From contig LR746269.1 of NCBI GenBank assembly GCA_902729315.2, forward strand, positions 7,084,731 through 7,148,730: 64,000 nt of DNA. Reading direction: 5' to 3'. The notes beneath the pieces are model-generated. The model made no database searches, was not told the DNA's origin, and was given only the letters and a program-made list of their open reading frames with translations. The DNA is from Spirodela intermedia. Taxonomy: Eukaryota; Streptophyta; Magnoliopsida; Alismatales; Araceae. Positions 25,676-37,025 of this stretch are shown here, piece by piece. The position numbers and the translations under genes were made by a program. Each line of letters starts with the position of its first letter. Positions within the stretch are counted from its first letter, which is position 1.

Positions 25676-26612
25676 TCACATGACACTGCAGGCGTTCGGG
25701 TTCTCGTCGCTGAAGATGGAAGTGATGTTGTTCTGATGGGGGTGGTAGGAGATGACGTTGCCCCCGTCGTTGCTTCCGCCGCCGCCGTGCTGATGGCGAT
25801 AATAGTCGTCGGGGTATCTGACGCTCACCGGCGGCGCCCGGAGGTCAGCGTACTCGAATATTCCGGCGGCCGGGCGGTACCTGTTGTAGCTGTGGATGAT
25901 GTGATCATAGCCATAAGCAGGAGGCTGATCTGCCCAGTGAGCTCGGAGGACGTGCCGGTGAGGGTAGTCATGGATCATGTGGACGCCGTCGCCGGAGGGG
26001 TCCTTCCCCTCCGGTGGCGCCGGCGCAGCGGCTTCTGCCGCCGGCTTGGCGTCTTCCGCCGGTTTCTCCGGCGGCGGCGGCGGGTCGCTGGGTGGCGCCG
26101 CCGGCGGGGCGGGCTCCGCCGGCGGAGCCTCTGCGGGGGACGGGCTGGGATCCGGCTCCGGCGCCGGCGAGGGGCTCTCGCCAGAGGCGGCGGCTTCTGT
26201 GTGGGAGCTGACAGTGGTGGCCTTCCTCGTCTTCTTCACGGCTTTCATGATCTTCTCCAGGCTGGCCCTGCCGACTACCGTCACCTTGTTCTGGTCAACG
26301 TCGACGTTGACGGCGGATACGCCTGCGGAGACCGCCGCCGCCGCCGTCAGACTCGCCGGAGAGGAAGAAGAAGGAGAAGAGGAAGACGGCGGCGATTCTC
26401 ACCGGCGACGCCATGCAGCGCCCTCTTGACCCTCTGCACGCAGCCGTTGCAGTCCATCCGAACGATCATCTCCGTCACCCTTACCGGCTCCTGCAACTCC
26501 CACGGGATCGGAGAAAAAATTGCACCACGGTGAGGTCAACGCCGGAGAACTGCCACTCTACGATTGACTTTTACGTTGGAATATTGTATCAGACCTCGGG
26601 TTCTTGGGCCAT
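25676..26612 (-). CDS. Heavy metal-associated isoprenylated plant protein (HIPP)
   Basis: Three exons give 250 aa: 26612-26595 (18 bases, MAQEPE), 26490-26403 and 26322-25676. The HMA domain (about 9-75) has VTEMIVRMDCNGCVQRVK with the metal-binding pair C20 and C23, then VSAVNVDVDQNKVTVVG. A Pro/Ala/Glu-rich linker (about 85-145) follows, then a Tyr/His-rich region. The C-terminus, ITSIFSDENPNACSVM, ends in a CaaX box (CSVM) predicting farnesylation at Cys247. HIPPs bind transition metals and sit at membranes or the nucleus; the exact partner is unknown. Exons 2 and 3 are certain. The 18-base first exon is inferred from phase, from a TATA box about 75 bases upstream, and from relatives with a short leader before VTEI. 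Otherwise the start would be Met14. The gene is very GC-rich. Confidence 0.88.
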
Positions 26613-27138
26613 CCCGCCGGAGAGCCGCCGCCGGAGGAGAAGATCGTCGCCTGCTGTTTTCTTCTCGCCGGACGAGGAACCCGGAATTTATACCCGCGGG
26701 GCGGGGGGGAGAAGGGGAATATGGAAAAGCTAGAAAAGACGTGGGGAATCTACAGAAGGTGAGTGAGAGGAGAAAACGACGCAAAGTCAAAGGCCCTGTC
26801 CGAAAGAGAGACCATCTTCTCCTTCCATTCGCCGCCGCCACCGCCGCCGCCGTCGCCATCGCGTCGCAGTCATATCCTCCCCCTGCGGTGACGTCATCCA
26901 CCGCCTATAATTGCCGCCGGAATATCTCCGCCGCCCCCCGACGCAGCGGTGAAAAGGACGGCTGCTTTGGCCGGGCAAGGAGATCCCTTCCTTGGGCATC
27001 GGGGATGTCGCCATGAACACGGAATGAGGCTCCGGTGGCTCGAAGATAAAGATCTCTATCGCCTCAGCAGCTCCATTTTTTTATATTTTTTAGGGTTTCC
27101 CGTGTGGGAGTGGTGCAACTGCTACTTTTCGGATCTGC
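26613..27138. other. GC-rich divergent spacer
   Basis: This short spacer between the HIPP start (minus) and the possible plus-strand exon at 27139 carries GCC/CCG trinucleotide runs near 26827-26860. Long reading frames here on both strands come from GC richness and resemble no known family. Confidence 0.5.
26685..26692 (-). promoter_or_regulatory. TATA box of HIPP gene
   Basis: TATAAATT on the minus strand, about 73 bases before the proposed ATG at 26612, which leaves a short 5' UTR and supports that start. Confidence 0.55.
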
Positions 27139-27237
27139 AGATGTGTGCTCACGAGCAAGCGAACGGCAGCACCCAGGATTTCCACGGCGAGGAAGAGGAT
27201 GACTTCCGGATTAGGGTTTGCGATCTGCTGATCGAGG
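27139..27237 (+). pseudogene. Possible orphan first exon
   Basis: After a TAGGGTTT-containing leader, ATG at 27139 opens MCAHEQANGSTQ and continues to VCDLLIE, followed by a possible donor GAG|GTGATC at 27237. The composition looks coding (GEEEDDFRIRV). No continuing exon was recognised in the next 1.7 kb before importin alpha. It may be a gene remnant, a gene with unrecognised exons, or chance. I do not recognise the family. Confidence 0.25.
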
Positions 27238-28020
27238 TGATCTTTTCTTGAAATGGGGATCTGCTCGTTCTAGCTGTAGTCGGTCGATCATATTCCTTGA
27301 TTATTATCTTTCGCCTGTGTATTAAAAAAATAAATCTACGAATATTAAGTCAAATGGTTGCTTGGTGGATTATTGATCGACATGACTAGGGCAACCGAAC
27401 TCCGCGAGAATCCACACATCTTTTGCAATGCACATCTATCTATGCACCCGCATTCATACGTAAGATAGATAGACGGATAGGAAGAGAGTACAAATGGTGG
27501 TACTAGGAAAAGGGTCTGAGCTTGATAATTTTTATTGATGGGCTTGATCTTAAGGGGTTATCTTAATAGAAAAAAATGAGAGCCAATTAGGCTTTTCTCA
27601 AGTAATTATGGCCCTGCATCTTTGGTTGGAATAATGTTTATGAAATATATATGTCGATTTATTGATATATTTACTACTTAAGATAGTCTTAGTAGATTCG
27701 TACACATAAAATAAACCAAAACGAATTGCTAGTAGAACCAACGGCTGTCACATGCTTCAATATCATCTCATAATTGAATCATTTTTTTTTTCCATAAAGT
27801 ACTCGAAAAGAGATTATGAAGATTGTTAATGGATCTACAAGCTTATATACATCGCCTCCCGTTTATTGTGAGTTTATGATCTGATATATTATTCATCTAT
27901 ACCATAATTTTGGAGCACATTTTCTCTAACCCTTGCTAAATCCTGGGATTAACTTAACCACTAAGTCCCCCTCTCTCAATGAGATCATATCGAATGATTT
28001 GATAACAAGTGGAACCTATG

Positions 28021-28033
28021 AGAGAGAGAGAGA

Positions 28034-28074
<41 letters not shown>
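28021..28074. repeat. (GA)n microsatellite
   Basis: About 27 GA repeats with one GGGA interruption, in the upstream region of importin alpha. Confidence 0.95.
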
Positions 28075-28076
<2 letters not shown>

Positions 28077-28579
28077 ATCACCACTGGATATGCGACCCAT
28101 TGTTTTTTGCCCAAAGTCCACAAAAGATTGGCAGATTTGGGCCGGGATTCCAACTTTTCCCAGCCCAATAATGCCTCTCGTGGGGAGGATGTAGGGGCGG
28201 CATGTTTGGAGCCGATTCGAAGCCATCCATTCTAGAAGAAATCTGCTTTTCCAGAATCTCGTTTTCGCGAAAGATTTGGGCCCCACGACTCTGAAATGCC
28301 CCTCGGGCCGCCATCACCACCTTTTTAAAAGGCCCACACAGTATTCGTGGTGGAGCTCGGCCCATTTAGATTATCCGATCCATTCACGACGGTGAGGAGT
28401 CGCTTCCTAGCGTTCTGCTCACCCTCCGATTTAGTTTCACCCTCTTCGTGGCAAAAGAATCTCCACCCGTTCTCTGTGTGTCTCTGCAAATTGACATCGT
28501 GATACACGATCCCTTTTTGGCACTAAGAAAAGTCAATCTTTTCGTATATTCCCTGCGCGCCCGCAATCTTTAAGTCCAC

Positions 28580-28829
28580 GATTCCTTCCTGACCGTCGAT
28601 CGAGTGGGCCTTATTGGATTCGGTGGACCCTTGTGATCTCTGATCGTGTCGGCCAGCATATTAGGGAGCCTAATGGGCTTTTGTGCTCGGCCTCTTCTAC
28701 ACTCTTACTTCTTGATTCCGATCATGACCGTTGATCGAGTGGACCCAATTGCATTTGGGTGGACCCATTATGATCTATAATCGGGCCGACTAGTGTTTTT
28801 TATCAGCAATCTGATGGGCTTTTGGGCTT
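28580..28829 (+). repeat. Duplicated promoter module, period about 134 bp
   Basis: Two diverged copies lie at 28580-28690 and 28714-28829. Both run GATTCC, GACCGTCGATCGAGTGG (or GACCGTTGATCGAGTGG), GGTGGACCC, TGATCT, ATCG, and AATGGGCTTTTG (or GATGGGCTTTTG). They end about 190 bases before the importin alpha ATG. Confidence 0.75.
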
Positions 28830-28933
28830 GGGAGCCCGTCCGTATGGTGGGGCCCGTTCAAATGTCGTGGAATCCTGGTGTTCCGCCGGTGGGCCCCACA
28901 AAAAAATTTGAAATCACCCGCGAGATCAGAGAG

Positions 28934-28940
28934 TATATAA
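28934..28940 (+). promoter_or_regulatory. TATA box of importin alpha gene
   Basis: TATATAA, 79 bases before the ATG at 29019, the usual plant spacing for a short 5' UTR. Confidence 0.65.
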
Positions 28941-29018
28941 ACGAGAAAGAAGCTCGAAAACGGAGTTTCTTGATGGCCCCCCGCGTCGTGTGGGGGTCTG
29001 GTTGCCGGAGAAGGTGAG

Positions 29019-32000
29019 ATGTCGCAGAAGGCGGATGTGAGGGCGGAGGTGCGGCGCGGCCGCTACAAAGTGGCTGTGGACGCCGAGGAGGGCCGCCGGA
29101 GGAGGGAGGACTCCATGGTGAAGATCCGAAGGAGCAAGAGGGAGGAAGGACTGCTGAAGAAGAGGAGAGAGGGAATGCAGGGGCTGACACTTCCTATGTC
29201 TAAACTAGCCTCTTCAACGGAGATGAAGGTAAGCCGGTGGCTCTCCACCCCGTTTCGATATGCGATCTGATCCGCCTTGAATACGTGGCCTAGCGTCGCG
29301 CGTGTTGAATTTTTTCTAAAAAATTCGTGATGTTATGTGGCTCTTGATTTTGGTGGCCTTTGGCATGGCTGTGGATATATTTCTGAAGCTGACAGCCCTA
29401 CCGTCAATGGTATCTGGATTACGTTCAAACGACGTGAGACTGCAGCTCAAAGCGACAATGCTGTTTCGGAAATTGTTGTCAAGCGGTACTGGAGAGATCG
29501 TCTGTTTTCATTCCTGCTTTGTCTATTCTCCTTTGCGCTCACAGTTTATATGTTTGGATATTTTTCTTAATTGATAAATCAGACAGAAATCCTCCAATTG
29601 CTCCGGTGATCCAATCTGGCGTCGTTCCTCGTTTTGTCGAATTTCTAACGCGGGAAGATTGTCCCGAACTCCAGGTAGGAACACTGACGTTTATTATGTT
29701 GAGACAACACGTTAACCCTCGATAATTTTGACAAGTAGGCCGGAAAACATTGTAGTTCCTTTGTTCTTTTAAGCTCTTTCAGTGTGGATTGAACCCTTGA
29801 GTAAAAAGGTTATTCCTATGATTCATTAGCTTACATATTGAACGAAGAATATGATTTATTATCTGAACCCTTTTCAAGGCCTCTATCGTGCCAAGTTAGC
29901 TTTACTAGGAAGCCTTCTTGTAGAGAATTGATGGCAGGCGGTCAGAGCCAAATCTACTTTCTTTGACGTAATGTATGCGTAATTTATTCGAATACGCATT
30001 TCAGTGGAGAATTTATTTTCTGAATCTATCCCTCTGACTGTGTCTTATTTTGAAAAATTCATCAGTTCGAAGCAGCTTGGGCTCTCACGAATATTGCTTC
30101 TGGTACCCCAGAGGACGCTAAGGTTGTTATAGACAATGGTGCAATACCTATCTTTGTGAGGCTACTTAGTTCTCCGAATGAGGACGTTCGTGAGCAGGTA
30201 TATGCATACACATTACAGTAGCTTCTCATGAGGACTCAAAACTGGCCATGAGAGTATCCAGTGTATATTTTTTATGTTACTGATGTTGTTAATTTTTTTA
30301 AATAGACTGCGTGGGCATTGGGCAATGTTGCTGGCGATTCTCCAGAGAACCGTGATGTTGTTCTGGGATATGGTGCAGTGACAGCGTTGCTGAGTCAACT
30401 CAATGAGAACTCAAGGCCAGGCATGATAAGAAATACGACTTGGGCCTTGTCAACTTTATGCAGGGGCAAACCTCAGCCCTCTTCTGAGACGGTCTGACGA
30501 TTGTGCGTGATTATGTTTATCTCTTTCTCCTTTATGTCCTGTTTCGTCTGTTGACATCGATATTTTTTCTTTTTTCGAATAGACAAATGCTATTCTTTCT
30601 GCCCTTGAACGTTTGATTCACTCAGATGATGAGGAAGTTCTGACTAATGCATGCTGGGCACTTTACTTTCTCTCTGATGGGAATCGTGAACAAATTCAAG
30701 CTGTTATTGAAACTGGTGTTTGCCCTCGACTTGTTGGACTTCTACTGTAAGAGATGAAACTTCTCCTATGTCATTAATATGCCCGACATTTTGGGGACTA
30801 GTTTTTTTTTTCATTGTACTTCAGTGATGAATATCAACATAATTCTATTTTTCAACATTGTTATTTTCAGCCACCCATCACCTTCTTTATTGATTCCTGC
30901 ACTTAAAACTGTTGGGAACATTGTCTCCGAGGATGATTTTCAGACGCAGGTATCACTTGTGTTGAAAACTGCCTCGTATTACTTCCGATCTGCTTTTCTA
31001 CATTGGAATGGAAGAATTTGGAATCACCCAAATCACACTCAGAAATGCCCAATAAATAAAGTCGGTAAAACATGGCCATGATTTTAGTTTCTATTTGCAC
31101 ATTATCAGCCCTCATAAATGGAGACAGCAGTGTTCACTTATAACTTTTAGGCTCTCTGGGTAATCACGCCAATGTTTGGCACTGATATGAATTTTCATTT
31201 GAAACGGCCATTTCATTGTCTATTTTCAATTTGCTTCTGACTTCGGATTTGTTAGACCTAAATTCGGCTTAAATCAGACCATCGGTGTAATCTGAGATAT
31301 TCTTCTTGAAAGGGTTTTCAGATAATAGTTGTTCGGGCAAAAATCCTAGGAAACTGAAAAGGAAAAACGAACCTGCAGTTCGTGATTCTAGAAAAGACAA
31401 ACGCATACCCTATACGACAAATAGCGGTCAGAACTATCTACTCTGAAGGAGATTGTACAGTATGTGGACACAGTTAATTACAGTATTTACTTTTGTAAAT
31501 TTTATTCCACATCGCTGTAATGGCGTCTTTATTTTTGTCTCAGTTTGATTTTCTTTTTATAGAACAAGCGGATTCGTTTGACATTGCTTTTGATTATTAA
31601 CAATGTCACAAAGCACGGTATAATTATAACCATTAGAACCTTCTCTCTGTCCTTTACGTCAAGTGTTTGTCTGGGGACGTGAGCCAGATTTTCTCCCTCA
31701 AGGGAGTCGATCCAGATGCCACCCGGCCTCAGTTTCGTGTTCTTGAGAATGACATTAGTAAGAATCAATAATTCAAAAGTTGATGCGCTTAAGAACGACA
31801 AAAAATACTTGCCGATACTAACATCACTTGAATTTTTTGAATATTTTGTTGGATCAAAACCTACGATTTCCTCCTCCCGAGATCATGATAGAAAAATTGT
31901 ATTGAAACCGAGGTAAACAAAGGTTGGATAACGGAGTTAAATTGGAGAACATATTTTCGAGAGTATACTTTTCAGTGGTTTCTTGCTTCGATGCTGTCAA

Positions 32001-33250
32001 ATTCAGAGGCTTAAAATGGCCTAGGTTTAGATGTATTATCCAAATACTTCATATAATACACAATTTATAAATATAGAAAAATCCCATGCTAGGATCTTTT
32101 GATAATGGCTTTATTGTTTTACTTGCTATAACTTAAGGTAAGTTTAATACCCTTAGTTGTCTCTGGAATAATTTTGGCGTTAAAATTTGTGTTTAAACTT
32201 TGTCTTCCCAATGTGGATTATTTTGTGTGCTACGGATGCTTTGTTGCATTATTGAATCCTTGCTTTTTCCAGTATATGATCGACTGCCAGGCGCTCCCGT
32301 CCCTTCTTAGTCTCCTAAAGCACACTCGCAATAAAGACATAAAAAGGGAAGTTTGCTGGACAATTTCCAACATTACTGCTGGGACCACGGAGCAGATACA
32401 GGTAAGCACCGTGGAAGAATTAACTACAGTTCGGCGACTGTCTGCGTGATTCTTTTTTAGATGATACATGGAACATCCCTCTGGATGCTTATGTGATAAC
32501 TAAACGCAAATCCCAAACTCTGTTTTTTATATTTAGATTAAAATGTTATGCCTATATACATATTTAAATTATGTTCCGTTTACGATTATCCCTGGCGTTT
32601 TGTGTGGATGACCTCTGTTTATGGCAATAACAAGAGCACTAATAATCTGCGGACGACCTCTGTTTATGGCTTTTCTCACTCCTGCTCCTTCATATTGTTG
32701 CTTTTTTGAACCCTTTAGGCCGTCATTGATGCCGATATCATCCCCTATCTTGTCCATCTGTTGCAAACTGATGATTTCGGAGTCAAGAGGGAAGCTGCTT
32801 GGGCGATCGCGTTCGTCGCCTCTGGTGGAACTCCCGAACAGATAAAGTACGCGCTTTGCTCGGCTCTTCATCTGGGCCAAGGTTTTCTACTAAAGAAGAG
32901 CCATTTGGAAATTCACTCTCGCTCAATCTACACCCGGTTTCAGGTATCTGGTCCGCGAAGGCTGCATTAAGCCGGTTTGCGGTCTCCTCTCGTGCCCAGA
33001 CAAGGATCTAGTTCGCGTATGTCTCCAGTTTCTCGGCCACATCCTCAGCGTCGGTAAAGCCGAGAGGGATGTGGGAAGCTCGGGAGGCGCCAACGCCTTT
33101 GCGCAGATGATCGAGGACTCCGAGGGGTTGGAGAAGATCGAGAATCTGCAGAGTGACGATAACCCCCTGATCTACGAGAAGTCCGTGGAGCTTCTCGAGA
33201 AGTATTGGCAAGATGATGATGGACACGACCATATGGATACCGAAAAATGA
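29019..33250 (+). CDS. Importin subunit alpha (divergent paralog)
   Basis: Ten exons give 507 aa: 29019-29228, 29389-29485, 29583-29674, 30066-30197, 30306-30491, 30583-30746, 30871-30949, 32273-32401, 32719-32846 and 32944-33250. The importin-beta-binding domain (1-56) has [20 protein letters not shown] and LLKKRREG. Armadillo repeats follow: [19 protein letters not shown] (138), [11 protein letters not shown] (180), [13 protein letters not shown] (223), [29 protein letters not shown] (349) and [16 protein letters not shown] (391). The adaptor carries NLS cargo with importin beta through nuclear pores. Two of the Asn residues that normally pair with Trp are replaced, by Thr at 227 and Phe at 395. 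The length is slightly short of the usual 520-535 aa. The intron 30950-32272 is the longest. Confidence 0.93.
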
Positions 33251-35875
33251 CTCCGAGAAGACCGTAGGCTCTGAAGCTCGCCATGCCTTTTTTTTTTTTT
33301 TTTGCGTAAGAGGTGAATAAGAAATCGAAACCCCAGGAGAATCGGGCGACGTGGGGGTCAACTCCACTCCGACAAGTCAATAAGGTCCGGGGCCCCTTGC
33401 TCGTGAGTCAGGTGAAGGTTGACTGATAATCGATTGATCTCGGATAGATTAGCATTTGAGTATTTGCTTGATATTTGTTGCAGGTGAAGGCAAGTTTTCC
33501 AGCTCTGGGTTAGCGTTGACCCCGGAACAAAGGTCTGGCGTTGGCTTCGGGACGAAGGTTTGCATTTGACTCCACTCCTTACTCACTAAATTTGAGTTCG
33601 TTATACAAGCCGTGGTTGTCCTCCCCGACATCGCCGAAATTCGCTCTTCTAGGGTGTGGGTTTGATATAGTGCCCATCAAAATTGAGAATTAGAAAAAAG
33701 CCCTTACCTTTTGCTGAACTTGAAAGTAGCCCCTCACAGGTTCCTCCCTCCCTCCCTCCTACTTTCAAGATGTTTCCTCTCCTTTTCTCGTTTGGGTCTT
33801 TAAGGTTTTGACCCCTAGTGCCACTCTTAGAAAAGAATCCTCTCATCTCTGTAGAATTCGGAGAAGATAGCCCAATGTAATAGATTCACAACGTCTTGCA
33901 TCATAGGCCCCTCTCTCAAGATAAGGCACCTCTCACCAAATAGAGGTGAAAACGATTTTCTCCCTCACGGGAGAGAGGCAAATCGTCTGGGCCCGCCAAT
34001 GGTTTCAATCTGACGTCCATGCTGATGTGGCATAGGATTCATCCCTTGTTGCTTTTTTGAGTCGCGGAGGAGCTAGTGAGGGGTTATAGCCTGACGAGGT
34101 TCCTATTGATTAGGGTTCATCAAGTCTGGCCCAGGCCCAATGAAGATCCTTTGTTCATTGGGCCTTTATGAAACCTGGCAGACTTATTAACTGCTCGATT
34201 GCGGGCAGGAGGCTTCCTATAGGTTTGGTAATCTGGCCGATTCTATCTTACTAAACGCCGTCCTTTGCTCTGATCCTTTAGTGGGCATCTGTGATTTTCA
34301 TAGTTTGGTACGTTATATATATATATGTATTTTATGGCATATAGAGGGCCGGTTTGGGTATGGGCTTTGAAGGGGTATCAGCTTGGAGTCGATTTTGGGG
34401 CTTTTCTTCCGCTAAGCCAGATGAGGGCCTTGTGATTAGGACCAAAGCTTATTATACATGGTGCAACAAAGATGGTCGCGTCTAGGTTAGCTAGGATGCA
34501 GACGGGAAGCTGAACTTTCATAGGGGATGACCTATCGGAGGATTTACGAGCCTCCGACCAAAACTTGCACAATGTCATTGAATTCCGTGACTTGATCTTG
34601 AGATATTAGGATGATATTCATGATGTTCGTGGTCTTATTATAAGGTTTAAATTTAGAGAGAGAGAGGAGAAGAAAAAGAATAAGTGATCTGCGTTGCGAA
34701 AACAAGGTGTACTGAGAAGATCTACATTATATTTTCCCACGGGCAACAAGATCATCATCCTCGATTTTGATGAGATTAGTTGGTCAGAGCTGATGGTTAC
34801 ACCAATGTCACCAATATGATATGGGAAAGGGATTGATTTAACGTTGATGGGTGCTTTCAGCTGCAGTCTGTCACATCTGAGGTTGGTAGAGCCGGAGAGA
34901 GAGGGGCGGGAACCAGACCATAGCCCCTACCACAGAGACATACGGGGTCCTAATCATCAAATCCCAGGTCTGGTCTGCATCAAATCCCAATGAAAGCGAA
35001 GCCCCCCCCATTCCTAAGACCCTCGCGCCGGGGATGAAGGATCTAAAGGTTCTTCTCCGGCGTCTGAGATTACCACATGCTGGAATCATCGGCAGGCAGA
35101 AGGTCTGCTCTCATCCATCGAGGCGGCGGTGCCGTGCTATTCCGATGGACGACGTCCAGCGTCTTCTTCACAGCTCTGGCGGGGGCCTAGAAGACTGATG
35201 AGACAAACAAAAGAGGGTCAGAGACGACTCAATAAATCCCAAGGATTTCTATTCGAATTCTTTCGAGGCTACCCAGTTGGTGATGGTCTCGGTCATCTCC
35301 CCCACCATGGGGAGCTCCATGAATGCCGCCGGGCTCCTACGGACCGGAGGAGGGAGGAGCGAAGAGGAGAAGCTTCCCTGCATGAGTAGAAGGACGCCGG
35401 TAAAGCGGCTCCTTCATGCCCGACGCCAGACGGGCCGGCAACCAGTCCTCCCCACCGTAACCCTAATAATCAGTGAGGGAGGGGGATGAACAGCCGGCTA
35501 GGTAGGGTTTTCCTGATCCTCTCCTTCTGTAATGTAATCATACAGACGAAAGGTGGGGGGAGGGCGAGGAGGGGGGGAGCCCCCCCCTAATCATATCTTG
35601 CGGTGTACTCACCGGCGAAGGACTGTAGCTAGGAGCCTCCTTTCCTCCCTGCGGTTTATACAACCCCCAGGAAAGAGCTTAGTGGCATTTTCGTAGTTAG
35701 CCGGAGTACGGGGGAAGCGGTCTGTGAGAAGCAGCCACGGCCCGCGCCGCCGCTGTCGTGGTCTATATGTCTTGGCTGCCTGTCTCTCTCACTCTCTCTC
35801 TCTCATTCGCTACACCGTCTCCTCCTTCCTTGTTCAGTCCCTCCGCTCTGTCGCTGTGAAGTGACCCACCCGGGT

Positions 35876-35885
35876 GCATAAATAT
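35876..35885 (+). promoter_or_regulatory. Possible TATA box of GTPase-like gene
   Basis: GCATAAATAT, about 130 bases before the ATG at 36014. A start just downstream would give a leader made largely of GA repeats. Confidence 0.35.
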
Positions 35886-35934
35886 CATGTCTGCCTCTCA
35901 CTGGGTCGCCATCTCCCTGACTCCTCCTAGGTTG

Positions 35935-36009
35935 TGGGGAAGCAGGAAAGAGATAGATAGAGAGCGATATAGAGAGATAAAGAGAAAGAGAGACAGAGAG
36001 AGAGAGGGT
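35935..36009 (+). repeat. GA/GATA-rich leader
   Basis: An imperfect GAGA/GATAGA tract ending immediately before the GTPase-like start codon, probably transcribed as 5' UTR. Confidence 0.8.
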
Positions 36010-36013
36010 TAGA

Positions 36014-36988
36014 ATGCGGAACGTTGTACAGGTAGAGGCGGGGGGTGACGGGAACGTCACCAGCGAGGAGGACGAGTCGGCGGCGACGGCGGCGGCTAAG
36101 CAGCACCTCTTCTGCTACTGGTGGTGGCGGTCGGCGCCGGAGTTCGACGACCACGGCCGCCCTGACGAGCGCCTCTACCCCACCACAGTGGCGGAGGTGT
36201 CCACACTCAGCCCCAGGCTCCGGGTCCTCAAGGAGATGGAGAGGCTGGCCCTCGTCTCCCACGACTCCCTCGACGACCTTCGCCACAAGCTCCTCTCCTA
36301 CCACGCCGGCGACTTCTGGGTCCCCGCCGGGGGCGTCCGGAAGGAGGAGGTGGCCATCCCCGAGGTCATCACCATCCTCCTCGTCGGACCCACCGGCTCC
36401 GGGAAGAGCTCCCTCGTCAATCTCATGTATTCCGTCCTCGGTCGATCCAGTCTCATCCCCTTTGCGCACACCTCCTCGGGTAACGCCGATGATCCGCCTT
36501 CAGAAACCTTCGCTTTCTTCCTCCTCCTCCCCCTCCCCCGCCGTGGTTCTTCGTTTTTCTTTTCTATCTTGAACTTGTTTCCTGTTTGTTATCTGCAGAG
36601 GGGAAGGGGACGACGAGGTGCTTGGAGGAGCACAACGTGCTGAGGTCCCTGAGGAACGGCTTCTGCGTGTATGATTCCAGGGGTTTCGACTACGACCACA
36701 CGGCCGACGGCCTGCGCGAGGCGGCGGGGTGGGTGGAGGACGGCGTCCGCCACCGCCAGCCCTGCGGCGGCGGCGTTGATGGGGATACTCTGGAGGAGAA
36801 CCTCGGCGACGGGAGCCCGCCGCCGCGGTTCGCGAGGAGGAGGGTGAACTGCGTCGTGGTGGTGGCCAACATGGCGGAAATCTTCAGAGGAATCAAGGCT
36901 GGCGACACTCGGCCCCTCGACGCCACCAGGGCCCTCTTTCTCTCCCCCTCTCTCCAACTCTGCGGTAATCTCTCTCTACCTTCTCTCC

Positions 36989-37025
<37 letters not shown>

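Larger units (their letters stand above)
27240..29018. other. Spacer and promoter region upstream of importin alpha
   Basis: The left half is AT-rich without features. The right half is promoter-like: TGGGCC site II-type motifs at 28138, 28277, 28605 and 28890, a GA microsatellite, a duplicated module and a TATA box. No coding exon was found. Confidence 0.5.
33251..36013. other. Intergenic spacer
   Basis: This is 2.76 kb between importin alpha and the GTPase-like gene. It holds a poly-T run just after the importin stop (about 33290-33303), a TA run near 34313-34327, and the GA-rich leader of the next gene at its right end. Short reading frames at 34.9-35.5 kb match no family I know. Confidence 0.5.

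Noticed and set aside
25736-26533. Long Arg/Val-rich reading frame on the plus strand
   Set aside because: It is antisense to the HIPP gene. Its length comes from GC richness and it resembles no family.
36045-36572. Ser/Pro-rich 175-aa frame on the plus strand, and minus-strand frames over 35.9-37.0 kb
   Set aside because: These are shadows of the GC-rich GTPase-like exons in other frames.
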